Notes: generated by a model not told the origin, from the sequence alone. Shown: positions 1 through 6,862, counted from the stretch's first letter. The stretch: DNA of 10,720 nt from JACDAS01 sp046262415 (GCA_046262415.1 JBHEMU010000197.1:1-10720); one strand, 5' to 3'. Program-made: numbers and translations.

Positions 1-1
1 C

Positions 2-163
2 GAGCCGACAGGCGCCCGCCGTGAGCCCGGCCCGAGCGGTGGCCGTCCGGCGGCGCTCTACCGCTTCCGCTCGCCGCGGCTCGAGATCACAGACCAGTTC
101 GCGGTTCTCCGGCCTCCGGCCTCCGGCCTCGCCCGAAGTGCTCCGCACTTCGGGCGACCTTGA
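2..163 (+). CDS. 3' end of a probable NUDIX/NrtR-type transcriptional regulator (partial)
   Basis: An open frame enters from the left edge and stops at TGA 161-163 (53 codons visible). Its third positions are almost all G or C, as in the other real genes, unlike the competing frames here. The residues EPTGARR followed by GGRPAALYRFR resemble the winged-helix end of NrtR-type regulators (NUDIX domain plus helix-turn-helix, controlling NAD or sugar metabolism), in which a PTG..R and GRPA.LYR pattern is common. That is family knowledge recalled from a short tail, so the product is tentative. The natural C-terminus probably lay near residue 35 of the visible part (FAVLRP). The remaining codons run through a three-fold heptamer (107-127) and into the hairpin of an intergenic repeat, which supplies the stop. 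Coding status is fairly likely; identity is about even. Confidence 0.5.
   Translation, partial: EPTGARREPGPSGGRPAALYRFRSPRLEITDQFAVLRPPASGLARSAPHFGRP
107..127. repeat. Three tandem copies of a 7-base unit (CTCCGGC)
   Basis: CTCCGGC occurs three times head to tail, with a fourth partial copy (CTC) leading into the hairpin that starts at 129. It lies in the tail of the partial upstream gene. Because 7 is not a multiple of 3, gain or loss of one unit would shift that tail into another frame. Confidence 0.8.
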
Positions 164-231
164 GCACGCCCTTCGGGGGAGCGGGTGTCGGGGGACCCGC
201 CACCCTCTTGGAGGGTCAGAACCGGAGGGGC
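129..231 (-). repeat. Intergenic hairpin repeat, copy 1 (inverted)
   Basis: This is the reverse complement of the element seen at 541-641 and three times at 9041-9445. Read on the plus strand it shows hairpin H4 first (129-157, 13-bp perfect stem, loop TCC), then a short C-run/G-run hairpin. H2 follows (183-192 with 196-205, one T-C mismatch), then H1 (202-207 with 211-216, loop TTG). H1 and H2 share bases, so they cannot both form. The outer end is marked by AACCGGAGGGG, the complement of the CTCCGGTT that opens the forward copies. The stop codon of the upstream gene lies just past H4, at 161-163. Confidence 0.8.
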
Positions 232-317
232 GGATTCTGGCGCTTTGCCTCGGTCCCGATGGCTAGGAGCGAGTTGTTCAAGCCGGGGTCATTTGCGACG
301 TTAGTGTCCTGGGCGAG

Positions 318-485
318 ATGCGCGACGGAGTCAGCACCCTGCTCCTCTACCTGGCCGCGGGGGTGGTGTACGTCGTCACCGGCGTCCTCTTCGTCGAGTT
401 CATGTTCACGTCGGTCGTTGCGATCGCGTACCTGCTGCTCGCCGTGTGGCTCCTGCCAGCCACGGTCCGCCGTCTCCGCCGGTAA
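318..485 (+). CDS. Small two-helix membrane protein (55 aa)
   Basis: ATG 318 to TAA 483-485 encodes 55 residues: a short start (MRDGVSTL), a hydrophobic helix about 8-26, a second about 28-46, then a basic tail (VRRLRR) that should sit on the cytoplasmic side. Only four or so codons end in A or T, a strong coding signal in this genome. The frame is closed by TAG at 264-266 and has no good earlier start, so ATG 318 is the natural choice. No Shine-Dalgarno site precedes it. TAGTGT at 302-307 resembles an actinobacterial -10 element ten bases before the ATG, so a leaderless mRNA is possible. I do not recognise the family. The gene sits alone between two inverted copies of the intergenic repeat, with a terminator at 642-659. 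Being short, it is easily missed by gene callers. Confidence 0.72.
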   Translation: MRDGVSTLLLYLAAGVVYVVTGVLFVEFMFTSVVAIAYLLLAVWLLPATVRRLRR

Positions 486-540
486 CCGGGTTCAAGCGCC
501 CCGTCCCGGCGCACCTTCGCGGCAGACCGGCCAGATTCAG

Positions 541-641
541 CCCCTCCGGTTGTGATTCACCAAGAGGGTGGCGGGTCCCCTGACACCCGCTCCCCCGAAG
601 GGTGTGCCCAGGTCGCCCGAAATGCGCAGCATTTCGGGCGA
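541..641 (+). repeat. Intergenic hairpin repeat, copy 2
   Basis: Forward copy. It opens with CCCCTCCGGTT, continues with AGAGGGTGGCGGG and its partly diverged complement (H2 with one mismatch and one G-T pair). CCC-GAA-GGG (H3) follows, and it ends with H4 at 613-641, a perfect 13-bp stem around a GCA loop. Left arm of H4: CGCCCGAAATGC; right arm: GCATTTCGGGCG. It lies 55 bases beyond the stop of the 55-aa gene and in opposite orientation to copy 1. Confidence 0.82.
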
Positions 642-659
642 GGGCCGAAGGCCCCTTTT
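642..659 (+). terminator. Probable intrinsic terminator after the 55-aa gene
   Basis: GGGCC (642-646), loop GAA, GGCCC (650-654), then CTTTT (655-659). This is the only hairpin in the window followed by a clear T-run in its reading direction. It abuts H4 of repeat copy 2 and would end plus-strand transcripts from the 55-aa gene before the leader frame. The other repeat copies lack this T-run. Confidence 0.5.
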
Positions 660-663
660 GCGC

Positions 664-669
664 TACCCT
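664..669 (+). promoter_or_regulatory. Possible -10 element for the leader/rsgA transcript
   Basis: TACCCT fits the loose TANNNT pattern of actinobacterial housekeeping promoters, just after the terminator-like hairpin and 22 bases before the AAGGAGG site at 691-697. No convincing -35 is present, so this is a placement guess. Confidence 0.25.
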
Positions 670-705
670 GAGTGGACTATCCCCGCGACGAAGGAGGTCG
701 ACCAG

Positions 706-759
706 ATGACGACGACTGTGCCTGCTGCCTCCCGCCGCGGAGCCCGCGAACTCTCCTAG
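706..759 (+). CDS. 17-codon leader-type reading frame upstream of rsgA
   Basis: ATG 706 to TAG 757-759 encodes MTTTVPAASRRGARELS. It is preceded by AAGGAGG at 691-697 with 8-base spacing, the best Shine-Dalgarno site in the window. The stop codon overlaps the first of three hairpins (758-771, 778-795, 805-818) that fill the 90 bases up to the ribosome site of rsgA. A short, strongly initiated frame followed by competing hairpins is the usual layout of a translated leader peptide, so a regulatory role for rsgA is inferred. The peptide resembles nothing I recognise and has no run of one rare codon apart from three Thr. It could also be chance, or the start of a decayed gene. Confidence 0.45.
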   Translation: MTTTVPAASRRGARELS

Positions 760-818
760 ACCAGACGGTCTCGAGCTCGGGGCTTCCGCGCCCCGTCCGT
801 CAGTCGCGCGCCCGCGCG
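758..818 (+). promoter_or_regulatory. Structured leader with three hairpins before rsgA
   Basis: Three hairpins follow one another: AGACC/GGTCT (758-762 with 767-771), CGGGGC/GCCCCG (778-783 with 790-795) and CGCGC/GCGCG (805-809 with 814-818). The first begins inside the stop codon of the 17-codon frame, so a terminating ribosome would keep it open. None is followed by a T-run; an effect on translation or elongation is more plausible than classical termination. Confidence 0.35.
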
Positions 819-849
819 GCTCGAACCCCGTGTTCGCAAAGGAGATCGC

Positions 850-1917
850 TTGATCGCTTCAGACCTGACGCTCGAACGGCTCGGCTGGGACGATGGCCAC
901 GCCGCCGCCTTCGAGCCGCACGCCGAGGAGGGCCTCCTCCCCGGCCGCGTCGCCGTCCAGCACCGCGGCGCGTACGACCTGAACACGGCCGCCGGCGAGG
1001 TCCGCGCCGAGCCTGCCGGCCGCCTGCGGCACGACGCCGGAGGAGCCGGACTGCCGGCCGCGGGCGACTGGGTCGCCTTCCGGCCGACCGAGGGCGGCGG
1101 CCACGCCCGCATCCACGCGGTGCTCCCCCGCCGCACCGTCTTCTCGCGCAAGGCGGCCTGGAGCCCGACCGAGGAACAGGTGCTCGCCGCGAACGTGGAC
1201 GTCGCCTTCCTCGTCACCTCGCTGAACCAGGACCTGAACGCGCGCCGGCTCGAGCGCTACCTGACGATGGCGTGGGAGAGCGGCGCGGAGCCCGTCGTCC
1301 TGCTCAGCAAGGCCGACCTCTGCGAGCACCCGGAGCTCGCTGCCGTCGAGGTCGGGGCCGTAGCGCTCGGCGTCCCGGTGCTCGTCGTCTCGGCCGTCAC
1401 GGGTCAGGGCATCGAGGAGATCGGGACCTACGTGCGCCCGCACCGCACCGGGGTGCTGCTCGGCTCCTCCGGCGTCGGCAAGTCGACGCTCGTGAACGCG
1501 CTGCTCGGCCGGGAGCTGATGGAGGTGAAGGAGATCCGCGAGGACGGCCGCGGGCGGCACACGACGACCAGGCGCGAGCTCGTGCCGATGCCGGGCGGCG
1601 GCCTGCTGCTCGACACGCCGGGGATCCGGGAGCTGCAGCTGTGGGACGCCGACGAGGGCATCGAGGGGGTCTTCGGGGACATCCTCGAGCTCACGGCTCG
1701 ATGCCGGTTCGCCGACTGCGCGCACGAGACGGAGCCGGGCTGCGCCGTCCACGCCGCGATCGACGACGGCCGCCTCTCGCTCGACCGGCTGCGCAGCTTC
1801 CGGAAGCTCGAGCGCGAGCTGCGGGCACTCGAGCTGAAGCAGGACGAGCGGGCCCGTTCGAATGAGCGGCGCCGGCGGCGCGTGTTCGCGCGGAGCCTGC
1901 GCAGGAGCGCCTGGTAG
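850..1917 (+). CDS. rsgA: Ribosome small-subunit-dependent GTPase A (circularly permuted GTPase)
   Basis: This cytoplasmic GTPase assists late maturation of the 30S subunit. The 355 residues hold an N-terminal OB-fold (about 30-95) and the circularly permuted GTPase order: G4 first (SKAD 153-156, with Ser where Asn is usual). G1 is GSSGVGKST 205-213, the switch is GRHTTT 235-240 and G3 is DTPG 255-258. The C-terminal zinc knuckle ligands are Cys285, Cys290, His292 and Cys298. The tail is very Arg-rich, as expected for rRNA contact. The start is TTG 850: AAAGGAG (838-844) lies five bases upstream, the OB-fold is complete from there, and no nearby ATG fits. Length is usual for the family. The channel gene follows after 27 bases. 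The 17-codon frame and hairpins upstream suggest post-transcriptional control. Confidence 0.95.
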   Translation: MIASDLTLERLGWDDGHAAAFEPHAEEGLLPGRVAVQHRGAYDLNTAAGEVRAEPAGRLRHDAGGAGLPAAGDWVAFRPTEGGGHARIHAVLPRRTVFSRKAAWSPTEEQVLAANVDVAFLVTSLNQDLNARRLERYLTMAWESGAEPVVLLSKADLCEHPELAAVEVGAVALGVPVLVVSAVTGQGIEEIGTYVRPHRTGVLLGSSGVGKSTLVNALLGRELMEVKEIREDGRGRHTTTRRELVPMPGGGLLLDTPGIRELQLWDADEGIEGVFGDILELTARCRFADCAHETEPGCAVHAAIDDGRLSLDRLRSFRKLERELRALELKQDERARSNERRRRRVFARSLRRSAW

Positions 1918-1944
1918 CCCGACTCGAAATATCCTCCGGCTGAC

Positions 1945-3849
1945 GTGTCCGAGATCAGCCTGAGGCAGCGGCTCCGCTACGCGTTCGACAACACGATGTC
2001 GCGGGGAACGCCCGCGCTCGCGGCGTGGCTCGGCGTCGCGGCGGCGATCCTGATCGTCCTGTTCTCGGTCGTCGTCCTCGTCGGCGGGCTGGCGCCCGAG
2101 GGCGAGGCGGGCGACAAGCCCGGGGTGATCCGGCAGTTCTTCAACAGCCTGCTGCACACCCTCGACGCGGGGACGATCGCGGGCGACGCGGGCGGCTGGC
2201 CGTTCCTGCTGGTGATGCTGCTCGTCACCCTGGGCGGCGTGCTGATCGTGAGCGCCCTCATCGGCGTGATCGCCTCCGGCCTCGACACGAAGCTGCAGGA
2301 GCTCCGCAAGGGGCGATCGTTCGTGATCGAGCGGGACCACACGCTGATCCTCGGCTGGGCGGACACGATCTTCACGATCCTGGCCGAGCTGGCGGTGGCC
2401 AACGCAAGCGAGAAAGCCCCCGTGGTCGTGATCCTGGCCGACAGGGACAAGGTCGAGATGGAGGACGCGATCCGCACGAAGGTCGCGGACATGGGCAGGA
2501 CGCGGGTCGTGTGCCGGACCGGCAGCCCGATCGACCTCTCCGACCTCGAGATCGTCAACCCGCGGCAGGCGCGGTCGATCGTCGTCCTCTCGCCGGACGA
2601 GGAGGAGCCCGACTCGCAGGTGATCAAGACGGTGCTCGCACTGACGCAGAGTCCTCGGCGCCGGCCGGAGCCGTACCACATCGTCGCCGAGATCGAGAAC
2701 CCGGAGAACCTCGAGGCCGCGCGGCTCGTCGGGGGAGACGAGACCGTGCTGATCGACAAGCGCGAGACGATCGCCCGCCTGATCGTGCAGGCATCGCGCC
2801 AGTCGGGCGCGTCCGTCGTGTACACGGAGCTCCTCGACTTCGACGGCGACGAGGTCTACTTCAAAGACGACCCGGCCCTGACGGGGAAGACCTTCGGCGA
2901 CGCGCTGCTCGCCTACGAGAACTGCACCGTGATCGGGCTCCAGACGAACGGGACCGTGGCGCTCAACCCACCCTCCGCGACGCCGATCGGCGCCGGCGAC
3001 CAGATCGTCGCGATCGCCGAGGACGACGCCAGCCTCGAGATCGGGACGGCCTCCTCCGCCCGCGTGGACGAGGACGCGATCGTGGCGGCGCCGTCGCGGG
3101 ACGGCCGTCCGCAGCGCGTGCTCCTGCTCGGCTGGAACAGCCGCTCGCCGGCGGTGATCAACGAGCTCGACCAGTACGTCGAGCCCGGCTCCTCGGTCGT
3201 CGTCGTCGCCGACTGGGCTCAGGCCCGTGAGGCGATCGACCATGAGTGCTCGGCGCTGCGGAGCGTCGAGGTCGAGTTCCGACGGGCGAACACGACCGAC
3301 CGGCGCACGCTCGACTCGCTCGACGTCGGGTCGTTCGACCACGTGATCGTGATGTGCTACTCGGACCTGGTCGACCACCAGCGCGCGGACGCCCGCACGC
3401 TCGTCACGCTGCTGCACCTGCGCGACATCGCAGCGCGCCGCGGGGTCAAGTTCCGCGTCGCGAGCGAGATGCTCGACGACCGCAACCGGGAGCTCGCCGA
3501 GGTGACGCAGGTCGACGACGTGATCGTGTCGGACCGAGTGATCAGCCTGATGATCACGCAGATCTCGGAGAACCCGCGGCTCAAGGACGTCTTCGGCGAG
3601 CTCTTCGCCGCCGACGGCTCGGAGATCTACCTGCGGCCGGCGAGCGACTACGTCCGCACGGGGCGCGCGACGACCTTCGCCACCGTCGTCGAGGCGGCGC
3701 GGCGCCGCGACGAGGTCGCGCTCGGCTACCGCGAGGCGGCCGCGGCGCACGATCCGGCACGGACGTACGGCGTCCGCATCAACCTGCCGAAGTCGGCGCC
3801 GATCGAGTCGCTCGAGGGCGACCGCGTCGTGGTGCTGGCCGAGCAATAG
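1945..3849 (+). CDS. CASTOR/POLLUX-like ion channel with two RCK-type domains
   Basis: 634 residues. Transmembrane helix 1 lies at about 25-49, a pore-like re-entrant stretch at about 65-81 (SLLHTLDAGTIAGD), and helix 2 at about 86-111. A cytoplasmic Rossmann-type RCK unit then opens with HTLILGW at 132-138, and a second opens with LLLGW at 393-397. The sequence after helix 2 (LRKGRS, HTLILGW, ELAVAN, ADRDK) matches the plant CASTOR/POLLUX/DMI1 channels closely; those are nuclear-envelope cation channels needed for symbiotic calcium spiking. Bacterial relatives are largely uncharacterised; ion transport gated through the RCK ring is inferred. No GYG potassium filter is visible. The start is GTG 1945. 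There is no Shine-Dalgarno site, but TATCCT at 1930-1935 could be the -10 of a leaderless transcript; otherwise it is read from rsgA. A small membrane protein follows after 10 bases. Confidence 0.9.
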   Translation: MSEISLRQRLRYAFDNTMSRGTPALAAWLGVAAAILIVLFSVVVLVGGLAPEGEAGDKPGVIRQFFNSLLHTLDAGTIAGDAGGWPFLLVMLLVTLGGVLIVSALIGVIASGLDTKLQELRKGRSFVIERDHTLILGWADTIFTILAELAVANASEKAPVVVILADRDKVEMEDAIRTKVADMGRTRVVCRTGSPIDLSDLEIVNPRQARSIVVLSPDEEEPDSQVIKTVLALTQSPRRRPEPYHIVAEIENPENLEAARLVGGDETVLIDKRETIARLIVQASRQSGASVVYTELLDFDGDEVYFKDDPALTGKTFGDALLAYENCTVIGLQTNGTVALNPPSATPIGAGDQIVAIAEDDASLEIGTASSARVDEDAIVAAPSRDGRPQRVLLLGWNSRSPAVINELDQYVEPGSSVVVVADWAQAREAIDHECSALRSVEVEFRRANTTDRRTLDSLDVGSFDHVIVMCYSDLVDHQRADARTLVTLLHLRDIAARRGVKFRVASEMLDDRNRELAEVTQVDDVIVSDRVISLMITQISENPRLKDVFGELFAADGSEIYLRPASDYVRTGRATTFATVVEAARRRDEVALGYREAAAAHDPARTYGVRINLPKSAPIESLEGDRVVVLAEQ

Positions 3850-3859
3850 GATTCGCAGC

Positions 3860-4273
3860 GTGTGGTCGACGTACTTCATCCCGCTCTACATCCTCGGCGG
3901 CCTGCTGCTCCTCTTCGGACTGCTGGCGCTCCTGGCGCGCCTGCGCGGGGGCCGCTACCTGCGGCCGGTGATCACCCTCGTCTCGAAGGTGCCGTTCATG
4001 CGCCGGATGCTCCAGAAGGCCTCGGCGGCCGCGCTCGAGCGGCAGAACCCGGAGCTGGCCAGCGCGATCAAGAAGCTCGAGCGCGCCGGCACGGGCGCCG
4101 TCACCGACCCGCGCCGCGCCCAGGCGGCCCTCAGCCGGCTGACGGCGGAGGAGCGGCGCGCCTACCTCGATGCCGCCGGCGAGCAGGAGGCGATCCCGCA
4201 GGCGCGTAACCGCGAGGAGCGGCGCCGCCTCGAGAAGCTCCAGCGCGACTCGGCCCGGCGCAAGCCGCGGTAA
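3860..4273 (+). CDS. One-helix membrane protein of unknown function (137 aa)
   Basis: GTG 3860 starts ten bases after the channel stop, with AGGA (3848-3851) overlapping that stop at 8-base spacing, so it is probably translated together with the channel. Residues about 5-27 form one hydrophobic helix (IPLYILGGLLLLFGLLALL). The rest is a basic, helical, cytoplasmic region rich in Arg, Lys, Ala and Glu, with VSKVPFMRRMLQKAS after the helix and a strongly charged end (NREERRRLEKLQRDS). I do not recognise the family. The tight coupling suggests an accessory or assembly partner of the channel, by context only. A hairpin (4275-4293) begins two bases after the stop, so this is probably the last gene of the unit. 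Confidence 0.8.
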   Translation: MWSTYFIPLYILGGLLLLFGLLALLARLRGGRYLRPVITLVSKVPFMRRMLQKASAAALERQNPELASAIKKLERAGTGAVTDPRRAQAALSRLTAEERRAYLDAAGEQEAIPQARNREERRRLEKLQRDSARRKPR

Positions 4274-4274
4274 C

Positions 4275-4293
4275 GCCGGCGACATCCGCCGGC
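4275..4293 (+). terminator. Hairpin at the end of the rsgA/channel unit
   Basis: GCCGGCG (4275-4281), loop ACATC, CGCCGGC (4287-4293): a perfect 7-bp GC stem directly after the TAA stop at 4271-4273. There is no T-run, as is common for actinobacterial terminator-like hairpins; it may stop transcription or protect the 3' end. Confidence 0.45.
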
Positions 4294-4555
4294 CGGCCGA
4301 GGAAGGAGGCGGCTTCGAGGGGTGCGCTACTGGAGCCCATCCCCCCGGGAAGCGCGATCGAATCGTCACGCTGACCTGACGATGCTCGCCATTCGTGCCC
4401 GGCCGCCGGGCGGGCGATTACAGCCCGTGGCTCACTCGACCCGCGCCCTGGGCGGATCGAATGCTTCAGGCGGAAGCGGAGAACATCGGCCTCCCGCTCG
4501 GTCAGCGGCCGCGGGATCATGCTGGAGGACACGCGGTGGCCGGGCGGCGTCGCTC
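4294..4555. other. Convergent intergenic region with a possible gene remnant
   Basis: The plus-strand and minus-strand blocks end here facing each other. On the minus strand, from about 4519 down to 4465, codons read MIPRPLTEREADVLRFRL. This looks like the N-terminus of a regulator or small hypothetical protein (LTxRExxVL is common in LuxR-type helix-turn-helix domains and in some short actinobacterial proteins). The similarity fades afterwards, and the open frame continues into the antisense of the 137-aa gene, which is not credible as a protein. I take it as a possible decayed fragment. No other gene is seen. A small stem CCCGG/CCGGG lies near 4398-4411. Confidence 0.25.
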
Positions 4556-6718
4556 TCAGGAGGAGCCCCCGCCGTAGCGGTACTCGCTGAACGAGGTGGC
4601 GACGAGGAGCAGGCTCTGCTCGACCGGCGCGGTCTGGTCGAACAGGCGCCGCGGCCCGAACACGAGCGTGACGAACGCGGCGTCGTCGCCCTTGTCGACA
4701 CCCGCCTGCGCCAGCGCGAATCGGCCGCCCGTGAGCGTGTACCCGCGCTGGGAGGCACCGTCCGGCCAGATGAACCGCTGGTGCGTGACGGGCGTGCGCG
4801 CCGTCACCTGCGGCAGCACCGAGGCGAGGGAGGCGACGGTCGTGTCGAGGAGCGACGCGGTGATCGCGCCAGGAGCGAGCCTCCGTACGCGCTCGGGCAG
4901 CGTCGACAGGTTGTACCGCACCATCACCGCGCCCTGGCCTCCGTCCGGGCTGACGAGGACGTCGCGGAAGCCCTCGAGCGTCGCCGGCGAGAGCCGCCAG
5001 CCCGCCGGGTAGCACATGGTCAGGTTCAGGACGCGGTCGACGTACGCCTGCAGGGGCCGCACCGACGCCTCGATCTCACCCTCGCCGGCCAGGTGGCCGT
5101 TGACGTACAGCTCGACCTTGTAGCCGTTCGAGCCGAGGCACCTCGGCGGAATCGAGGAGGCGAGGATGTTGCGCGCCTCCTGCCGGGGGAACGCGGGATT
5201 TGTCCGGGGATCGAGCCGGCCCGAGATCTCCGGCATCCCCACCCACCCGCCCTCGGAGCCCTGCTCGTACCACTGGGCGGAGAGCACGTCGGTGGCCGGG
5301 TCGACGTCCGGAGCCCCGCTCGCGACCCAGCTCAGCGTCGACGGAGTCACCAGCACCTGCAGGGGCGGGAAGGTGGTCGTGTCCGTGGGCTCGATCATGC
5401 GGCCGGCGGCGGCCGAGCCGACCACGAGCTCCTTCGTCCGCAGCACCTCTTGGGCCAGCGCAGGCTTGAACGCCGCGATCGCGTCGAGGTCGGTGAGCGC
5501 GGCGGAGACGATCACCTGGACGAAGGCCGGATCGCGGCGCGTGCCCCTGGCGTCGGCTGCGAGCGTGCGGGCGAGCGCCTCCTCGAAGGCCTCGCGCGCC
5601 TCCTCGGTCTCGCCCTGGGCCAGGAGCGAGAACGCCAGGTTGTAGCGGGGGACCGGGTCGTCGGCCAGCGCCGCGATCGCGTCGCGGGCCAGCGCCTCGG
5701 TCGCCCTCAGGAGGTCCGGCCGCTCCTGCAGCGCCAGGGCGAACTTCGTCGCGGCGAGCTGGAGGCGCACCGACGGCGTGTCGAGATCGAGGTCACGCCC
5801 GCGCTGGAGGTCACGCTCGGCGCTTCGGAGCGACTCGGTCGGCAGCCGCACGGCGTTCAGCTTCGGCGACTCCGAGCGCAGCGTCGCCAGGGCCCGCCCG
5901 ACGTAACCGCGGCCGAAGCCCGGCCAGAGGTCGACCGCCTTCGAGAAGTGCTCGCGCGCCTCGAGGAAGCCCTCGCGGTCGGTCGACGTCTCGAGCCCGA
6001 CGAAGCCCGTGGTGAACTCGGCCGCGGCCTGCTGCGGCACGCGGTCGGGAGGCGACAGCGCCGTCTTCAGACCGACGACTACGCCGACCAGGAGCAGGAA
6101 GGCCCCCGCGGTGCCGAACACCCTCATCAGCCGCTCGGGCATCGCGAGGGCGAAGCCGAAGAGGTAGACGACGACCGCGAACAGCGTCAGCACGGCGGTG
6201 TAGGACGACCCGCGCGAGTCCCACTCGGTACGCCGCTGGTTGGCGGCGTCCTGGAGCGCCTGGAGCCGGAGCGCGTCGGCCGTCCGCTTGGCGAAGAACG
6301 CCGACGGGAACCTGGGATCGCCGCGTGGCCCGTCGGGGCTGTTGAGCGTCAGCGGCGTGAGCGCCTGCGCCGCGTCGGCGGCCCGCCGGAGCCGCTGCTG
6401 CTTCAGCCGCAGGGCGGACGCGAGCGCGGGATCGGCGAACAGCCCCTGCTGGAGCGCGTTGCCGGACTCCGCGCGCAGGTCCTGCGCCCGCCGGAAATTC
6501 TCGACGTCAACCTGCGCGGCCTGGTTGGTGCGCAGGAGGGTCGACATGCTCTCGACCGCGAGCGACTGGCCGAGCTTCTCCGCCTCGGTCGCCTGGCTGC
6601 CGGCGCGCACCTCCCCGAAGCCCGCGATCGCACCGGCCAGCGTGACGAGGACGACGCCGATGCTCATCGCCCTCGTCAGCCGCGACTGGGAGCCGGCCGA
6701 GGACTCGGGCGAGCTCAT
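4556..6718 (-). CDS. Three-helix membrane protein with TPR repeats and an orphan C-terminal region (720 aa)
   Basis: I do not recognise a named family. From ATG 6718 the protein has a short polar N-terminus and helix 1 at about 18-34. A mainly helical extracytoplasmic loop of about 135 residues follows, then helices 2 (173-192) and 3 (199-217). From about 228 to 430 come TPR-like helical pairs (AREHFSKAVDLWPGFGRGYVGRA; YNLAFSLLAQGETEEAREAFEEALA). The last 280 or so residues (for example YKVELYVNGHLAGEGE, MCYPAGW, and the end EYRYGGGSS) look like beta structure; YPAGW is faintly reminiscent of PsbP/DUF1795-type domains, not more. ATG 6718 is preferred because an extension to 6820 would add residues of non-protein-like composition. 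No clear ribosome site is seen. The upstream gene (6885-7622) shares the same three-helix module, and the gap is 166 bases. Confidence 0.8.
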   Translation of the reverse strand: MSSPESSAGSQSRLTRAMSIGVVLVTLAGAIAGFGEVRAGSQATEAEKLGQSLAVESMSTLLRTNQAAQVDVENFRRAQDLRAESGNALQQGLFADPALASALRLKQQRLRRAADAAQALTPLTLNSPDGPRGDPRFPSAFFAKRTADALRLQALQDAANQRRTEWDSRGSSYTAVLTLFAVVVYLFGFALAMPERLMRVFGTAGAFLLLVGVVVGLKTALSPPDRVPQQAAAEFTTGFVGLETSTDREGFLEAREHFSKAVDLWPGFGRGYVGRALATLRSESPKLNAVRLPTESLRSAERDLQRGRDLDLDTPSVRLQLAATKFALALQERPDLLRATEALARDAIAALADDPVPRYNLAFSLLAQGETEEAREAFEEALARTLAADARGTRRDPAFVQVIVSAALTDLDAIAAFKPALAQEVLRTKELVVGSAAAGRMIEPTDTTTFPPLQVLVTPSTLSWVASGAPDVDPATDVLSAQWYEQGSEGGWVGMPEISGRLDPRTNPAFPRQEARNILASSIPPRCLGSNGYKVELYVNGHLAGEGEIEASVRPLQAYVDRVLNLTMCYPAGWRLSPATLEGFRDVLVSPDGGQGAVMVRYNLSTLPERVRRLAPGAITASLLDTTVASLASVLPQVTARTPVTHQRFIWPDGASQRGYTLTGGRFALAQAGVDKGDDAAFVTLVFGPRRLFDQTAPVEQSLLLVATSFSEYRYGGGSS

Positions 6719-6862
6719 TTCGGACTGACCACGCGCTGACTGGGTGTGCTGGGCGAGTGCGAGGCTAGGACGCAGGGAGCCCGCATGGCAGCGCCATGGG
6801 GGCGACTGAGGACGACGCATCGCGCCGCCCAGCGCGGCCAGGCGGCTCGTGCTTCAGTTCGA

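Noticed and set aside
486..515. GGGTTCAAGCG after the 55-aa gene as a tRNA T-arm
   Set aside because: The flanking bases do not pair as a T-stem, and no acceptor, D or anticodon arm can be placed upstream because a coding region lies there.
568..759. A 63-codon frame starting at 568 that ends with the 17-codon leader
   Set aside because: The first 46 codons are the translated repeat and terminator hairpin. The strong ribosome site points to ATG 706 only.
859..3879. A 1006-codon open frame on the minus strand
   Set aside because: It is exactly antisense to rsgA and the channel gene, both clearly real, and is dominated by Arg, Asp, Val and Leu with no motif. Long antisense openness is expected in very GC-rich DNA.
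4322..6739. An 805-codon open frame on the plus strand
   Set aside because: It mirrors the TPR membrane gene, is Arg/Gly/Glu-rich and shows no domain or signal. The minus-strand frame has helices and TPR pattern.
6719..6820. Longer start for the TPR membrane protein at ATG 6820
   Set aside because: The added 34 residues (MRRPQSPPWRCHAGSL and on) do not look like protein sequence and have no ribosome site; ATG 6718 leads directly to a normal N-terminus before helix 1.
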